A stretch of 64,000 nt of DNA from Isoptericola sp. AK164 (lineage in GTDB: Bacteria; Actinomycetota; Actinomycetes; Actinomycetales; Cellulomonadaceae), in the NCBI RefSeq assembly GCF_029643425.1, contig NZ_CP119106.1, forward strand, positions 2,232,001-2,296,000, given 5' to 3'. Position numbers and translations under genes: made by a program. Positions 63,736-64,000 of the stretch are shown piece by piece; within the stretch, counting starts at the first letter, position 1; each line of letters opens with the position of its first letter. The notes below the pieces were generated by a model. The model did not search any database, was not told the DNA's origin, and saw nothing but the letters and a program-made list of their open reading frames with translations.

Positions 63736-64000
63736 GAGGCCTCCTCGGTCTCGGGGGCGGCGGCCCGCTGGGCACGGGCCCGGTGGCGCGTCCAGACGAC
63801 GACCACGACCACGGCGACGACCAGCACGAGGGCGACGTCGAGGACGGGGTGCGCCAGCAGGGCGCCCTGACCCTGCAGCCAGGCCTGCGTGCCGACGGGC
63901 AGGAGCTCGGGCATCCCGACGAGCCCGTTGGTGACCCAGAACAGCACGCCGACCGCGATCAGCAGCAGACCGGTGACGATCGAGGTGGTGTGCAGCTCGC
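63732..64000 (-). CDS. membrane protein, C-terminal fragment, possibly CcdA-like
   Basis: 88 codons of an open frame entering from the right edge and ending at 63732. Two hydrophobic helices: SIVTGLLLIAVGVLFWVTNGL and VLDVALVLVVAVVVVVVW, then RHRARAQRAAAPETEEAS. The shape resembles the C-terminal end of CcdA-type cytochrome c biogenesis proteins, but the diagnostic part is outside the window. Its stop overlaps the lipoprotein start by 4 bases (GTGA), so the two are co-expressed. Confidence 0.5.
   Translation of the reverse strand, partial: ELHTTSIVTGLLLIAVGVLFWVTNGLVGMPELLPVGTQAWLQGQGALLAHPVLDVALVLVVAVVVVVVWTRHRARAQRAAAPETEEAS

Overview
The window is very GC-rich (about 70-75% by eye). It is densely packed with short intergenic gaps, frequent 4-bp stop/start overlaps (ATGA, GTGA) and many GTG starts. 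Gene content and order (obgE-proB-proA-small membrane protein-nadD-proline-rich membrane protein-rsfS; Ku/LigD with a separate SGNH hydrolase; class F sortase; DUF222-HNH; DUF2599; SCO4848 family) point to an actinobacterium. My best guess is order Micrococcales, near Cellulomonadaceae/Promicromonosporaceae. No insertion sequence, prophage, rRNA or CRISPR array is visible; one tRNA gene (Ala, GGC) is present.

Layout. 1-4175 (minus): three genes of a Wadjet-type anti-plasmid system (jetA, jetB and the first ~640 codons of jetC); jetD would lie beyond the left edge. 4273-13325: leuS, a VKOR-family protein coupled to an MFS pump, an MntR-type DtxR regulator, a membrane phosphoesterase, and an MFS pump divergent from its TetR regulator. 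The TetR gene appears to carry a 1-base frameshift near its start. 14006-18597: a non-homologous end-joining locus, Ku on minus and Pol-PE-Lig LigD on plus, with a small membrane protein and an SGNH esterase between them. 18601-24675: class F sortase with a putative CHRD substrate, an MDR oxidoreductase, a siderophore-interacting reductase with an iron box, a DUF2599 lipoprotein, and a DUF222-HNH gene behind a perfect LexA/SOS-type palindrome. 24698-30968: accessory enzymes (DUF2804, epimerase plus MFS, an Eis-like acetyltransferase, a coiled-coil membrane protein, a PNPOx-like flavoprotein).

31111-35769: central redox genes, malate:quinone oxidoreductase (mqo) convergent with the proton-translocating transhydrogenase pntAB and separated from it by a strong bidirectional hairpin. 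Three TGTGA-N6-TCAC-type sites precede mqo. 35859-40667: a five-gene minus-strand operon resembling ectoine catabolism (DABA-type transaminase, ectoine hydrolase, semialdehyde dehydrogenase) ending in two DUF1801 paralogues and lacking doeB. 40741-41002 is low-complexity GC sequence. 41049-50575: tRNA-Ala and the housekeeping block from the histidine phosphatase and rsfS through nadD, proA, proB, obgE, rpmA and rplU, then a PCMT-like methyltransferase and thymidine kinase. 50610-54224: RNase E/G with a long disordered N-terminus. 54544-60726: cydABDC preceded by two mirror-image Rex-type operators. 60805-64000: an ABC exporter, a beta-propeller lipoprotein and a truncated membrane protein.

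How the parts fit. The respiratory genes (mqo, pntAB, cydABDC) each carry or sit beside recognisable redox or catabolite-type control elements. Metal control appears as an Mn-type MntR and an IdeR-type iron box whose regulator is not in the window. DNA-damage and defence functions (Wadjet, Ku/LigD, SOS-controlled DUF222-HNH) are scattered among housekeeping genes. Several genes have a TANNNT -10 hexamer 6-8 bases before their GTG/ATG and no Shine-Dalgarno sequence, suggesting widespread leaderless mRNAs. All assignments come from reading the sequence; no database search was run.
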